In this document: in pieces, positions 1-8,820 of the stretch
How positions within the stretch are numbered: position 1 is the stretch's first letter
How the letters are laid out: each line of letters begins with the position of its first letter
Assembly (NCBI RefSeq): GCF_002368395.1
Contig: NZ_AP018254.1
Coordinates: 5,518,001 to 5,582,000 of the forward strand
DNA: 64,000 nucleotides
From: Calothrix sp. NIES-3974
Lineage (GTDB): Bacteria; Cyanobacteriota; Cyanobacteriia; Cyanobacteriales; Nostocaceae
Direction: 5' to 3'
Translations under genes and position numbers: made by a program
Notes under the pieces: model-generated
What the model saw: only the letters and a program-made list of their open reading frames with translations
The model's database searches: none
Told to the model about the DNA's origin: nothing

Positions 1-45
1 GTTCAGCGTCAGGGTGGAAAAATCGCTAGTATTACACCTGTTTAG
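1..45 (+). CDS. cpcC: C-terminal end of a phycobilisome rod linker (CpcC type), cut by the window edge
   Basis: Only the last 14 codons are present; they read VQRQGGKIASITPV and then TAG. This matches the end of the CpcD-type domain that closes rod linker polypeptides, and it resembles the end of the next gene (RMGGKIVSIQPV). CpcC linkers join phycocyanin hexamers inside phycobilisome rods on the thylakoid surface. Position just upstream of cpcD, cpcE and cpcF fits the usual cpcBACDEF order. PecC cannot be fully excluded from so short a piece. Confidence 0.6.
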   Translation, partial: VQRQGGKIASITPV

Positions 46-173
46 GAGGAGAGTAGGAGACAGGATACAGGAGACAGGAGATAAGTATTTATTATTATTT
101 GTTATTTATGACTTACTCTCCTAACTCCCCTGCTCCAATCTCCCAGTTATTGAGATGGAAGAGGAATAAAATT
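46..173 (+). repeat. Heptamer-type tandem repeat tract in the cpcC-cpcD spacer
   Basis: Short purine-rich units (aggagac, aggatac and similar) are repeated imperfectly at about 46-90. They resemble the short tandemly repeated heptanucleotides known from heterocystous cyanobacteria. A GAGGAA ribosome binding site lies at about 160-165, just before the cpcD start. Confidence 0.45.
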
Positions 174-398
174 ATGCTGGGAACAAAACTATTTCGCTAC
201 GAAGTTGCTGGACTTAAGCAAAGTGATGAAACTGACAATTTGGGCTATCAAATTCGTAGTAGTGCCAATACAATTATTACAGTTCCCTACAACCGGATGA
301 ACTCGGAAATGCGACGGATTACTCGGATGGGTGGAAAAATTGTGAGTATCCAACCTGTGTCCGCAGCAGAAAGTACTGAAAATCACGACAATAACTAG
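174..398 (+). CDS. cpcD: Phycobilisome small rod-capping linker CpcD
   Basis: A 74-residue protein beginning MLGTKLFRYEVAGL and ending in the NRMNSEMRRITRMGGKIVSI-type signature, the whole-length CpcD fold. CpcD is the small linker that caps the outer end of phycocyanin rods and limits their length. The ATG at 174 is chosen because GAGGAA sits about 9 bases upstream and because the family begins close to this point; an in-frame ATG further upstream would add 25 residues that are not protein-like. The gene lies 128 bp after the cpcC end and ahead of cpcE and cpcF, as in phycocyanin operons. Confidence 0.88.
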   Translation: MLGTKLFRYEVAGLKQSDETDNLGYQIRSSANTIITVPYNRMNSEMRRITRMGGKIVSIQPVSAAESTENHDNN

Positions 399-813
399 GG
401 TATGCGGAAAAAGTCTTTTCCTAAGGGTAGGGAACAGGGAGTCAGTAGAGATGCGACATGTCGCGTGTGTACAGGAATAGTTTTAACCCAACTATTCCGC
501 TTTTCATAAGACCCAAAAAATTAAAAATGCCAGGTTTTTAAGCCTTGCATACCTATATGTTGGCACTTTTGGCGACTAAAATCCCATCAATCGCTTGCAA
601 AATCAGTTTTTTCTTTGTGACTTCGCTAACTACAGTGCATCCTGGATACTTCTTGATGCATCAATCGCTTGCAAAATCAGTTTTTTCTCTGTGACTTACT
701 CAATCCGATCCAAATCAGTCCCCCCATTTCCTTTGGAGACAACCAAACAAGAAAATAGCTAATTACTCCCTGCTCCCCACTCCCTATTTACAAGCGAGAA
801 TTTTGATAGTTAA
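399..813 (+). repeat. cpcD-cpcE spacer with a 12-bp palindrome and a 39-bp direct repeat
   Basis: No gene is visible. A perfect palindrome GCGACATGTCGC lies at 453-464 and could form a hairpin that lowers read-through into cpcEF, as is common after cpc linker genes. Two 39-base copies beginning CATCAATCGCTTGC lie at 585-623 and 659-697 with one mismatch and a 74-base period. Heptamer-like GGGAACAGGGAGT repeats occur at about 430-443. Confidence 0.6.
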
Positions 814-1638
814 ATGGATGCCAACTTTGAACAAAATCAAGATAATGAAACCCTGACAATTGAACAAGTGATCGCAAATTTACGCGGGAATGATTTAGGT
901 TTGCGTTTTTATGCAGCTTGGTGGTTAGGAAGATTTCGGGTGCAAAATCCAGAAGCAGTCAGGGAATTAATTATCGCTCTGGAGGATACGGATGACCGCA
1001 CACCGGAAGGTGGGTATCCATTAAGACGCAATGCGGCCCGTGCTTTGGGGAAAATAGGTGATTTATCAGCAGTAGAGGGATTAATTCAAGCTTTAGAATG
1101 TGCAGATTTTTACGTGCGAGAAGCTGCTGCTGAGTCCTTGGGAATGCTGGGGGATAGTTCGGCGATTCCGGCTTTAGGTAATTTGTTATCCTGTGGGGTG
1201 GAGGGGGAAGGATTAATCCAACCCCAACCGGATAATACCCATCCCTACGACGCGATTATTGAAGCCTTGGGTAGTTTACAAGCCATTGATTTGATACCCC
1301 AAATCGAATTATTCTTACAGCATCCGACACCGCGGGTACAGTATGCCGCAGCAAGGGCAATGTATCAGTTGACCAATGAAGGAAAGTATGGCGATATATT
1401 AGTTAGGGCTTTAGGTGTGGATGATTTACAATTACGTCGTGCAGCCTTGACGGATTTAGGTGCCATTGGTTACTTACCAGCAGCTGAAGCCATTTCCCAA
1501 ACTTTAGCAGAAAACAGTTTAAAATTAATTGCCCTCAAAGGATTACTGGAACATCAGGTAAAAAAGGTCTCACCCCCCACCCCCACCTTAACGGAGGATG
1601 TTATAAGAGTGATTACCTTGATGGACTCGCTACTATAA
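814..1638 (+). CDS. cpcE: Phycocyanin alpha-subunit phycocyanobilin lyase, subunit CpcE
   Basis: 274 residues made of HEAT/armadillo-type helical repeats; YAAWWLGRFRV near residue 33 and GGYPLRRNAARALGKIGD near 66-83 are typical of CpcE. CpcE forms a heterodimer with CpcF that attaches phycocyanobilin to Cys84 of the phycocyanin alpha subunit. Length matches the family (about 270-280 residues). It precedes cpcF by about 100 bp and follows cpcD. PecE is the closest alternative, but the small CpcD gene upstream and the lack of an isomerase signature in the partner favour CpcE. Confidence 0.9.
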   Translation: MDANFEQNQDNETLTIEQVIANLRGNDLGLRFYAAWWLGRFRVQNPEAVRELIIALEDTDDRTPEGGYPLRRNAARALGKIGDLSAVEGLIQALECADFYVREAAAESLGMLGDSSAIPALGNLLSCGVEGEGLIQPQPDNTHPYDAIIEALGSLQAIDLIPQIELFLQHPTPRVQYAAARAMYQLTNEGKYGDILVRALGVDDLQLRRAALTDLGAIGYLPAAEAISQTLAENSLKLIALKGLLEHQVKKVSPPTPTLTEDVIRVITLMDSLL

Positions 1639-1741
1639 AATCCAGTCAAGAGTTATGAGTTAAGAGTTACGAACTCCAGTTTATTTCTAACTCTTAACTC
1701 TTGACTCTTTATTTTCCGGATAAACATTTTTAGATTAAATC

Positions 1742-2494
1742 ATGAATAATTCCCAACTTTGTCAAACATTAGTTAAAGCAGTAGAAGAAGCTGATTCCTC
1801 AAAAACACTATTGGAAGCGGTACAAAATTTAGCAGATGCCAGTTTAGAAGAATCTGTGCCTACTTTGATTGCGGCTTTGGGGTATAATAATCCAGGTGCT
1901 GCCGTTGCTGCCGTTGACGGGTTGGTAAAAATTGGTAAACCGGCAGTGACACCGTTATTGGAATTGATTGATAATTATAATTATGGAGCTAGGGCTTGGG
2001 CTGTCCGTGCTTTAGCGGGAATCGGTGATCCACGGGGACTGGAAACCTTGCTGGACGCAGCTAAAAATGACTTTGCCTTGAGTGTACGTAGAGCTGCTGC
2101 AAGGGGATTGGGGATAATAAAATGGCAGGAATTACCCCTGGAAGAGGCGAAAATTGCTCAACAGCGAGCCTATGAAGTATTAACAGTGGTATGTCAAGAC
2201 CCGGAGTGGGTGGTGCGCTATGCTGGAGTAGTTGGTTTAGAAAGACTAGCGATCGCAATCTTCAAAGTGCAAGGGGAGCTAGTTGTCAAAATTACTTCAG
2301 ACTTAGAGAAGGTCATGGCAGAAGATGAGGAAGTTTCTCTGAGAACCCGTGCAGAATTAGCATTACAAACACTGAGAATTGAAAGCAATCAGCTGAATCA
2401 AAATGCTTCTAGACTGCGCTTAAATTCCCAACAATCCACAAAACAAGAAAAAGAAGAAGATTATGCACAACGGGGAGAAGGAAGGAGAAATTAG
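1742..2494 (+). CDS. cpcF: Phycocyanin alpha-subunit phycocyanobilin lyase, subunit CpcF
   Basis: A HEAT-repeat protein; the AARAWAVRALAGIGDPRGLE-like stretch near residues 83-103 and SVRRAAARGLGIIKW near 115-129 are CpcF hallmarks. It is the second half of the CpcE/CpcF bilin lyase heterodimer. At 250 residues it is longer than the usual 200-215; the extra part is a charged, Gln/Glu/Arg-rich tail after about residue 213. The NHCQG motif of the isomerising PecF was not seen, which supports the CpcF call. An unknown gene starts 9 bp downstream and is probably co-transcribed. Confidence 0.88.
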   Translation: MNNSQLCQTLVKAVEEADSSKTLLEAVQNLADASLEESVPTLIAALGYNNPGAAVAAVDGLVKIGKPAVTPLLELIDNYNYGARAWAVRALAGIGDPRGLETLLDAAKNDFALSVRRAAARGLGIIKWQELPLEEAKIAQQRAYEVLTVVCQDPEWVVRYAGVVGLERLAIAIFKVQGELVVKITSDLEKVMAEDEEVSLRTRAELALQTLRIESNQLNQNASRLRLNSQQSTKQEKEEDYAQRGEGRRN

Positions 2495-2503
2495 GGGGTA
2501 GGA

Positions 2504-2947
2504 GTGCAAATTCACGATTTAAAAGTTGGTGACAAAATCGGTGTATTTTTTTATGATGATTGGCGTGGTAGGAAGGCGACGATTGAAACCGTTACCCACA
2601 TATCATCAACAGGTACAATTACAGTTTCTTCGGGAACACGGTATACCTACCAAGGTAGAGAAGTTGGTGCATTAGGTGATGCAACCTATTTATGTAGTGT
2701 GAGTAAAGCGGAGGAGATTATTGCTAGGGATGGTACAAAATATCAGGAATCACCTGTTGTTGATGAGTTAGAGATAAGAGAAAATAGGTTAATCAAATTA
2801 TCCCAACTTGCGGCTGATAATGCAATTAGGATTCTCCATCAATATGGTTACTATAAAGATAAGAAAGATAAGAGTGGTAAATTAGCTGAGGTAGAATCCA
2901 AGATTGCGGCTATTGTTCAGGAGTATTTAGAGGAGATGGAAAAATAA
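2504..2947 (+). CDS. Conserved-looking protein of unknown function, co-transcribed with cpcF
   Basis: 147 residues from a GTG start at 2504, preceded by a GGGGGTAGGAG ribosome binding site. The first 80 residues are rich in beta-strand patterns (VGDKIGVFFYDDWRGR, TITVSSGTRYTYQGREVG) and suggest a small barrel; residues 90-147 are helical and charged with many Lys and Glu. There is no signal peptide or membrane segment. It starts 9 bp after cpcF, where cpcG genes sit in Nostoc-type cpc operons. I do not recognise the family; co-transcription with the lyase genes is an inference from spacing. Confidence 0.6.
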   Translation: MQIHDLKVGDKIGVFFYDDWRGRKATIETVTHISSTGTITVSSGTRYTYQGREVGALGDATYLCSVSKAEEIIARDGTKYQESPVVDELEIRENRLIKLSQLAADNAIRILHQYGYYKDKKDKSGKLAEVESKIAAIVQEYLEEMEK

Positions 2948-3008
2948 ATCAGGACTGACAACGCACTTGTTAAGTATTAACATCGACTTTTAAAACATCT
3001 TCCTATGC

Positions 3009-3845
3009 ATGGTATATAATTTTAACTTTTCTAGTTCTCTAGTAAATCAAATAGAAAATCCATGTATGTTATTTTTGCATGGATTTATGGGGAATAGGGA
3101 AGAATTTAGTCCTGTAATTAGGTTTTTAAAAACTGATTTTTGTTGTGTATCTATAGATTTACCAGGACACGGTAAAAATATCTTGTTAGATACAGAATTA
3201 GAGAACGAAAAGCCCTATAGTATGTCTCAGGTTGCTGAGGGAATAATCGATTTTTTAGATAGCTTAAACATTTGCAAATGTTTACTTGTAGGTTATTCGA
3301 TGGGTGGCAGATTGGGTTTATATTTAGGAATTAATTATCCCCATCGTTTTTCCCACTTAATTTTAGAATCAGCTTCTCCGGGATTAGCAACGATTGAGGA
3401 ACGAGAAGCCAGGATAAAAAATGATTTAGGAATTGCCAGAAAATTAAATCGTTGTCTACAAGCCAATGATTTTCAACAGTTTTTAATTAATTGGTATCAA
3501 CAACCCATTTTTGGTCAAATTAGTCATCATCCTGATTTTCCTCAAATGCTTCAGCAACGCTTACAGTGTCACCCTTTGGAATTAGCTAAATCCCTGCAAT
3601 ATATGGGAATAGGTGTACAACCGTCTTTGTGGGATAAATTAGCTAATCTACAATTACCAGTACTATTAATCGTTGGTGAACAAGATAGGAAGTTCGTCGA
3701 AATTAACCAAAAAATGTGTAGTTTTAATCCTAAATTTTCCCTTCAGATAATTAAAAATTGTGGTCATAATATCCACTGGGAACAACCGCAGCAATTTGCC
3801 GAAATTATTCGTGATTTTTTCGTTAACAGTTCATGTTTGATGTAA
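3009..3845 (+). CDS. menH: 2-succinyl-6-hydroxy-2,4-cyclohexadiene-1-carboxylate synthase (MenH-like alpha/beta hydrolase)
   Basis: A 278-residue alpha/beta hydrolase with FLHGFMGNREEF near residue 22-33, nucleophile elbow GYSMGG (Ser97), acid Asp226 in VGEQDRKF and His253 in CGHNIHWEQP. This is the MenH pattern. MenH removes pyruvate from SEPHCHC in the naphthoquinone pathway, which makes phylloquinone for photosystem I in cyanobacteria. The start ATG at 3009 overlaps an out-of-frame ATG at 3005; no strong ribosome binding site is visible. No other men gene is next to it, so the call rests on sequence; another small-molecule hydrolase is possible. Confidence 0.75.
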   Translation: MVYNFNFSSSLVNQIENPCMLFLHGFMGNREEFSPVIRFLKTDFCCVSIDLPGHGKNILLDTELENEKPYSMSQVAEGIIDFLDSLNICKCLLVGYSMGGRLGLYLGINYPHRFSHLILESASPGLATIEEREARIKNDLGIARKLNRCLQANDFQQFLINWYQQPIFGQISHHPDFPQMLQQRLQCHPLELAKSLQYMGIGVQPSLWDKLANLQLPVLLIVGEQDRKFVEINQKMCSFNPKFSLQIIKNCGHNIHWEQPQQFAEIIRDFFVNSSCLM

Positions 3846-3930
3846 ACCATCAACAACAATAAATCAGAAATTAAAATACCTGAATCACTCGTTCAACAAG
3901 AAGTTTATTTTTTTTAAAATTAATTACTAC

Positions 3931-3967
3931 TTCCTGAGAGTTTGAGAAATTTGTGAGAAATCTGGGA
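3931..3967 (+). repeat. R1 intergenic repeat, copy A (right half only)
   Basis: Carries the right arm of the R1 element (TTTGAGAAATTTGTGAGAAA, then TCTGGG), about 86 bp after menH. The left arm is absent or too diverged to see. See the R1 finding. Confidence 0.5.
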
Positions 3968-3979
3968 TATAAATTTTGC

Positions 3980-4126
3980 TCAAACACCAGGAATAAAAAA
4001 ATCTTTTAACTGTATATTGTAACTACCAAATTTAGTATTGTGTTGCGAAACCACCGCGATCGCATTTGTAAAGGGAACCACTGGATAATGCAGAATCTGT
4101 CCAGATAAAAGTATTTCTAAATACAT
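3980..4126 (-). CDS. Candidate 48-residue small protein, unknown
   Basis: An ATG-to-TGA frame at 4126-3980 encodes 48 residues with a protein-like mix (it contains LLSGQILHYPVVPFTNAIAV and ends LKDFFIPGV). It has few low-complexity features and no membrane segment. It lies 33 bp downstream of the response-regulator/kinase gene on the same strand and could be its last cistron. No convincing ribosome binding site precedes the ATG. It could also be the relic of a longer gene. Confidence 0.35.
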   Translation of the reverse strand: MYLEILLSGQILHYPVVPFTNAIAVVSQHNTKFGSYNIQLKDFFIPGV

Positions 4127-4159
4127 AGGAGTGAGTAGGGAAGGGGAATAAGTTATTTT

Positions 4160-5443
4160 CTAATGAGGGAACAAAGAAGTTCTTTGGGAAATTGGAATCT
4201 GTACTATAAACTCTGTTCCCTTTCCGAAAGTGGAGTAACAGTCAATTTTGCCACCGTGTTTTTCTGTGATAATTTGGTAACTGATGGATAATCCTAAACC
4301 AGTTCCCTTACCGACAGGTTTAGTAGTGAAAAAGGGATTGAAAAGCTGGTCGCGAATATTTTCAGGAATACCGACACCATTATCGATGATAGAAATTGTC
4401 ACCCATCCAGATACCATCGATGTGCGGATGGTGATGGTGGGAGAATCTATTTTTGCTTCCTCTAGAGCATCAATGGCATTACTAAAAATATTCATGAATA
4501 CCTGGTTCAGTTGACCGGGATAGCATTCAATTGCTGGTAATTGACCGTAATCCCGAATTATCTGGATTGCCGGGAAATGAGGTTTGGCTTTGAGGCGATG
4601 CTGTAGGATTAGTAAAGTATTCTCGATACCCTCGTGGATATCCACCTGTTTACATTCCGCTTCATCTAAACGGGAAAAATTTCGTAAAGACAACACCAAA
4701 TCCCGAATGCGATCGCTACCAATTTCCATTGATTTAAGTATTTTCAGCAGGTCTTGCTGTAAAAATTTCACATCAATTTCTGCGGCTCGTTCCTGGATTT
4801 CCGCAATAGGTTGGGGATAATGGTGTTGATAGAGACAGAGAAAATCTAGTAAATTCTGAACATATTCCCTGACATGGGTAATATTCGCATGGATAAAATT
4901 AACGGGATTATTGATTTCGTGGGCAATTCCCGCGACTAACTGACCCAGGGCAGACATTTTTTCACCCTGTACTAATTGCAACTGAGCCTTTTGTAAATTT
5001 ACTAGTGCCTGCTGTAATTCCTGGGTGCGTTGTTCCATAATGCGGTTAGCACTACGTAGTTGCAGATGTACCTGAATCCGCGCTAATACTTCCTCGTTTT
5101 GAATCGGTTTAGTAATGTAATCAACAGCACCTAAACTAAATCCTTTCACCTTATCTACGGGGTCAGATAAAGCTGTCATAAAAAATACCGGGATATCGCA
5201 GGTGTTAGGATTTGCTTTGATGCGTTGACAGGTTTCAAACCCATCGATTCCCGGCATCATCACATCTAGTAAAATTAGGCTAGGTTGGGAAGTTTCTAAG
5301 CGTTGCAGAGCGGTTTCCCCATTTTTGGCGATCGCAACTCGATAACCATGCGCACTCAGGAGGTCGAATAGTACCTGTAAATTGGTGGGTGTATCATCTA
5401 CGACCAAAATTGTATTTTCCTGAGCGGGCACTTCGGTGGTCAT
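4160..5443 (-). CDS. Response regulator-histidine kinase fusion (REC-HisKA-HATPase)
   Basis: 427 residues. The receiver domain covers about 10-130 with phosphorylation site Asp60 ([15 protein letters not shown]) and Lys112 in the conserved KP. A helical linker (about 132-160) leads to the dimerisation box [13 protein letters not shown] with His175, and then an ATPase domain with the N box and [11 protein letters not shown]2 box. It is soluble. Such REC-kinase fusions are common in cyanobacteria and often receive phosphate from a hybrid kinase. An AGGAGT site precedes the ATG at 5443. Together with the hybrid kinase and PhnD-like protein upstream on the same strand it forms a likely signalling unit; the output is unknown. 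Confidence 0.85.
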   Translation of the reverse strand: MTTEVPAQENTILVVDDTPTNLQVLFDLLSAHGYRVAIAKNGETALQRLETSQPSLILLDVMMPGIDGFETCQRIKANPNTCDIPVFFMTALSDPVDKVKGFSLGAVDYITKPIQNEEVLARIQVHLQLRSANRIMEQRTQELQQALVNLQKAQLQLVQGEKMSALGQLVAGIAHEINNPVNFIHANITHVREYVQNLLDFLCLYQHHYPQPIAEIQERAAEIDVKFLQQDLLKILKSMEIGSDRIRDLVLSLRNFSRLDEAECKQVDIHEGIENTLLILQHRLKAKPHFPAIQIIRDYGQLPAIECYPGQLNQVFMNIFSNAIDALEEAKIDSPTITIRTSMVSGWVTISIIDNGVGIPENIRDQLFNPFFTTKPVGKGTGLGLSISYQIITEKHGGKIDCYSTFGKGTEFIVQIPISQRTSLFPH

Positions 5444-5489
5444 TTTTTACTCCTGGTGTTTTGAAGAGGGTTTTAGTTTTCAACATTTA

Positions 5490-5614
5490 TAGGAATCCGA
5501 TTTGAATATGGAAATGACTGACGTAGGTAGGGAACAGGAAGTAAGGAACACAGATGTACTTGGTTTTGCCACACGAGTACAGGTTAGGGGAACAAAAATC
5601 CAATATGATTCCTA
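5490..5614. repeat. R3 intergenic repeat with inverted ends, full copy
   Basis: The left end TAGGAATCCGATTTGAATA is inverted at the right end as ATCCAATATGATTCCTA, giving a 125-bp element. Related ends are seen at about 30381-30472 and 51861-51885. The centre holds GGGAACAGGAAGTAAGG-type heptamers. It lies between the two kinase genes. Confidence 0.45.
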
Positions 5615-5728
5615 AAGAAGATATTTTTATCTATGAGGAGTGATTTGTTTTTCAGTGTAAATCACGATTTTAAGATGAAAATAAAACGAAATAGCCGATA
5701 AATAATTGGGGATTGGAACATGGGGTGA

Positions 5729-7918
5729 CTACACCCAAGGTTCTAAAAGTTGTAAAATCCCTTCATCATCAAATTGCTGACTCAATTCCAGGATTTTATT
5801 GGCTAGGGGAATATATTTAGGTGCTAATTGTTTGAGACGGTTTGCTTCCTGTTGTACCTCACTCATAAAGCCACCTTGGGCGGCGGTATAAAGGGCTGCT
5901 AGTTCCTCTGGGGGTGGAAAGACTATTTCTGCTGTTTGAGTGGAATTATCATCCTCCGTAATCTCTACATTAGGGTTTTCTGCCCAAATCCACTCCAAGT
6001 TCAACAACCGTTTGATTTCCGCCAGTAATCCGTTAAAATCCAGAGGCTTGGGGAAAAAACTGCTACATCCTGCATCCACACTATCCTGCATATCTACCTG
6101 GGATAGGGTTGCGGGGGAAGCGATGATGGGGGTTTGAGCAAAATCGACCATTTGTCGCAATTGACGGGTCATTTCCAGACCATCCATGACAGCCATGTGA
6201 ACATCGGTAATAATTAGGTCGGGACGTATTTTTTGAGCAATATCTAGACCCTGTTGTCCGTTTTCCGCTTCCGCAACTTCAAAACCCAAGGGTTCCAGCA
6301 TATTCATCGTAACTAAGCGATTTTCCTCCCGGTCATCCACCACAAGAATTTTCCGTCGTTCCCCTTGATAACCCACTACAATTTGATCCGCGATCGCTTC
6401 TGTGGTTATCCATTCGGAAGCAAGGGGTAGGTCGAGTTCAAACCAAAAGCAACTTCCCTGACCCAGAACACTTTCAACGTGAATTTCACCTCCCATTTTC
6501 TGAATTATTTGCTGACTGATGGCTAGTCCTAATCCTGTCCCTTCCATATTCCGTTCTCTTTTCCCTGCTTGCTCGAAGGGGAGGAATATGGAAGCTAATT
6601 TTTCCTCGGCAATACCAATCCCGCTATCTTTGACTTGGAAGCGAATACGAAGCATCCGTTCCGAATCTAGCGAGGTATCATCTACAACTTCTATCCGAAA
6701 GGAAACGCAGCCAACATCAGTAAATTTGACGGCATTGCTGAGTAGATTTAGTAACACCTGTCGCAATCGTTTATCATCAGCATGGACTGCTGTCGGTAAA
6801 TTGGCTCCTGGTTGAAACTTAAATTCCACACCTTTTTGCTCTGCCTTAATCCGACAAATATCCGCAGTGGAAGCAAGGAAATTGGCAAAGTGGAAATCCT
6901 GGGGATAGAGTTCCATTTTTTGCGCTTCCAATTTTGATAAATCTAAAATGTCGTTAATCAGGGTGAGGAGATGGGAAGCACACTGGTGAATCACCCGAAA
7001 ACCCTTAATATGTTTTTCGGTGGTGGTGGGTTCGCGTTCTAGGATTTGCACATAACCCAGGATACCATTAAGGGGAGTTCGTAGTTCGTGGTTCATATTG
7101 GCAAGAAACTGACTTTTCGCTCGGTTAGCAGCTTCCGCAGCAGTGCGAGCAATTTCCAGTTCTTTTAACTTTTGTTGCAAACTTTCCGCCATCTGATTAA
7201 AAGCTTGGGATAGCTCCTCAATTTCATCCTGGGTGTAGATGGCTATGCGATGGGATAAATTCCCTGTACCAACCTGATTTGCTCCTGCTTGGAGTTGTTT
7301 GAGGGATTGGATTATGGGGTGTAAAACTAGCCAAAATAATCCTGAAACCATCACAATTAACAGAACAATAGTGGCATAGGAAACATTAGTCGCGATCGCA
7401 TTTGCTTGTTGTAATTCTGTTTCTGCTGCTGCTGCTTGTTGTTGAGCTTCCTCGGTTAAATCTGTCAAAAAGAAGTCAATATCTCGCTTAAAGCCGTTGA
7501 TAGCACGAAAATCAGCCTTGATATCCGCTTCTGTTTTAATTAATCCCCGGTTAATTCCCTCAATCACATTTTCTTCTAATTCCTCAAAAAGTTTCTGTCG
7601 CTCACGGATATATTTAACCTCTGGTGTGGATACCAGGGATTCTAGCAAATCCAACGCTCCCTCAATCCCCTGATCGAACTCTTCCTCCTTCTCCTCATCG
7701 ATATTGCGGAACAACACATGGTCTTTGAGTTCGAGAATTTCCGCATAGAGACGATTTTGTACCAGGGTAGTTGCTTGCATCCGTCGCAGAGCCTGGCTAT
7801 ACTTTTGGTGGCTGGAGTGTTGGATTTGATTGCGCCACAAAGTACTAACACCAGAAATCAAAGCGATCGCTCCTACCAATCCCAGGGACAGTCCGATAAA
7901 CTTGGTTGCTATCTTCAT
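5729..7918 (-). CDS. Membrane hybrid histidine kinase (sensor-HAMP-HisKA-HATPase-REC)
   Basis: 729 residues. Membrane segments at about 7-27 and 179-201 enclose a helical periplasmic sensor of roughly 150 residues. HAMP follows (about 200-255). HisKA contains His277 in FLANMNHELRTPLNG, and the ATPase domain has NLLSNAVKFT, DSGIGI and GTGLGLAIS. The receiver (about 522-640) has Asp572 in LIITDVHMAVMDG. A tail of about 90 residues follows. GGGGAG lies ahead of the ATG, and the gene overlaps the upstream PhnD-like gene by ATGA, so the two are translationally coupled. The binding protein may supply its input, and the next gene (a REC-kinase fusion) may take its phosphate; both are inferred from context. 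Confidence 0.9.
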   Translation of the reverse strand: MKIATKFIGLSLGLVGAIALISGVSTLWRNQIQHSSHQKYSQALRRMQATTLVQNRLYAEILELKDHVLFRNIDEEKEEEFDQGIEGALDLLESLVSTPEVKYIRERQKLFEELEENVIEGINRGLIKTEADIKADFRAINGFKRDIDFFLTDLTEEAQQQAAAAETELQQANAIATNVSYATIVLLIVMVSGLFWLVLHPIIQSLKQLQAGANQVGTGNLSHRIAIYTQDEIEELSQAFNQMAESLQQKLKELEIARTAAEAANRAKSQFLANMNHELRTPLNGILGYVQILEREPTTTEKHIKGFRVIHQCASHLLTLINDILDLSKLEAQKMELYPQDFHFANFLASTADICRIKAEQKGVEFKFQPGANLPTAVHADDKRLRQVLLNLLSNAVKFTDVGCVSFRIEVVDDTSLDSERMLRIRFQVKDSGIGIAEEKLASIFLPFEQAGKRERNMEGTGLGLAISQQIIQKMGGEIHVESVLGQGSCFWFELDLPLASEWITTEAIADQIVVGYQGERRKILVVDDREENRLVTMNMLEPLGFEVAEAENGQQGLDIAQKIRPDLIITDVHMAVMDGLEMTRQLRQMVDFAQTPIIASPATLSQVDMQDSVDAGCSSFFPKPLDFNGLLAEIKRLLNLEWIWAENPNVEITEDDNSTQTAEIVFPPPEELAALYTAAQGGFMSEVQQEANRLKQLAPKYIPLANKILELSQQFDDEGILQLLEPWV

Positions 7919-8820
7919 TGACTGCTCCCCCCGGATAAGTTCACCTGACGACGTAATTCCTCGATAGACTCATAATCCTCGTCTTCCACCAAGGTATATC
8001 CAATGGTTTTCGCACCCATCAAGTCCTTAATCCCTTCAGGAGCAGTCAAAAAAGCTTTTTTCAGTTTCTGAATCAAATCTGGAGGTAGGTTTTGAGAAAC
8101 CAGTATGGGAGCATGGGGAATGGGGTCTGATTCCCAGATGATCCGCAGATTTTTCCCCTTACCCTCCTCCCGTAATTGATTATAGGTAGCCAAATTAGTC
8201 GCGATCGCATCCACCTGATGAGTTGCTAATAATTCCCCTGTTCCCTCATGGGTTCCCCCAAAAACTACCTGGGAAAAATCTTGCTCTGGGTTAATTCCTT
8301 CCCGTTGCAATGCAGCTAAAGGTACAAGATAACCGGATGTGGAAGAAGGATCAACAAAACCCACCCGTTTACCCTTTAGGTTTCGCAAAGTTTTAATCGA
8401 GCTATTTGCAGTTACGACAAAACAGGAACGATACCAAGGACGTACAGTATCCGCATCGATGGGAGCTACCAAGGGTTTGACTTTTGCTCCCCGTTCCACA
8501 GCTTCAAAATAGGAGACAACCCCAGCATAGACAGCATTCGCTCGTCCATCCACTACCATATCCACACTTTCTTGGTAGTCCTGAGCAAGGATAAAATCCA
8601 CCTGTTGTCCCAACACCTGTTCCAAATGAGCTTCTAAGGGTGCAATCATCCGTTCCTGTTCAACTCGATCTTGAGTCGGTTGCACACTAATACGTAGTAC
8701 AGTTTCCGGGGATGATGGGGTAGACTTTTGGGTAGATTGGGGAGGAGCAGGAGAACAAGCACCCAACCAAAACGGGATTACCCCAGCAATGAGATAGGGG
8801 AATAAAATTAGCGATCGCAC
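7915..8820 (-). CDS. PhnD-like phosphate/phosphonate-type substrate-binding lipoprotein
   Basis: 301 residues. The N-terminal signal has a lipobox (FWLGAC, Cys22). The rest is a PhnD-family periplasmic binding fold: LRISVQPTQDRVEQERMIAP, AVYAGVVSYFEAVERG, LKGKRVGFVDPSSTSGYLVP, and the GTHEGT and DAIAT segments. No ABC permease or ATPase is nearby. Instead the gene overlaps a hybrid histidine kinase by 4 bp, so it probably presents a ligand to the kinase rather than feeding a transporter. The start is GTG at 8820, itself inside a GCGATCGC octamer; no better start is visible. The ligand is unknown; the fold binds phosphate-like anions in relatives. Confidence 0.85.
   Translation of the reverse strand: MRSLILFPYLIAGVIPFWLGACSPAPPQSTQKSTPSSPETVLRISVQPTQDRVEQERMIAPLEAHLEQVLGQQVDFILAQDYQESVDMVVDGRANAVYAGVVSYFEAVERGAKVKPLVAPIDADTVRPWYRSCFVVTANSSIKTLRNLKGKRVGFVDPSSTSGYLVPLAALQREGINPEQDFSQVVFGGTHEGTGELLATHQVDAIATNLATYNQLREEGKGKNLRIIWESDPIPHAPILVSQNLPPDLIQKLKKAFLTAPEGIKDLMGAKTIGYTLVEDEDYESIEELRRQVNLSGGSSQ

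Noticed and set aside
814-2494. PecE/PecF (phycoerythrocyanin lyase-isomerase) instead of CpcE/CpcF
   Set aside because: The second subunit lacks the NHCQG isomerase motif and a small CpcD gene precedes the pair.
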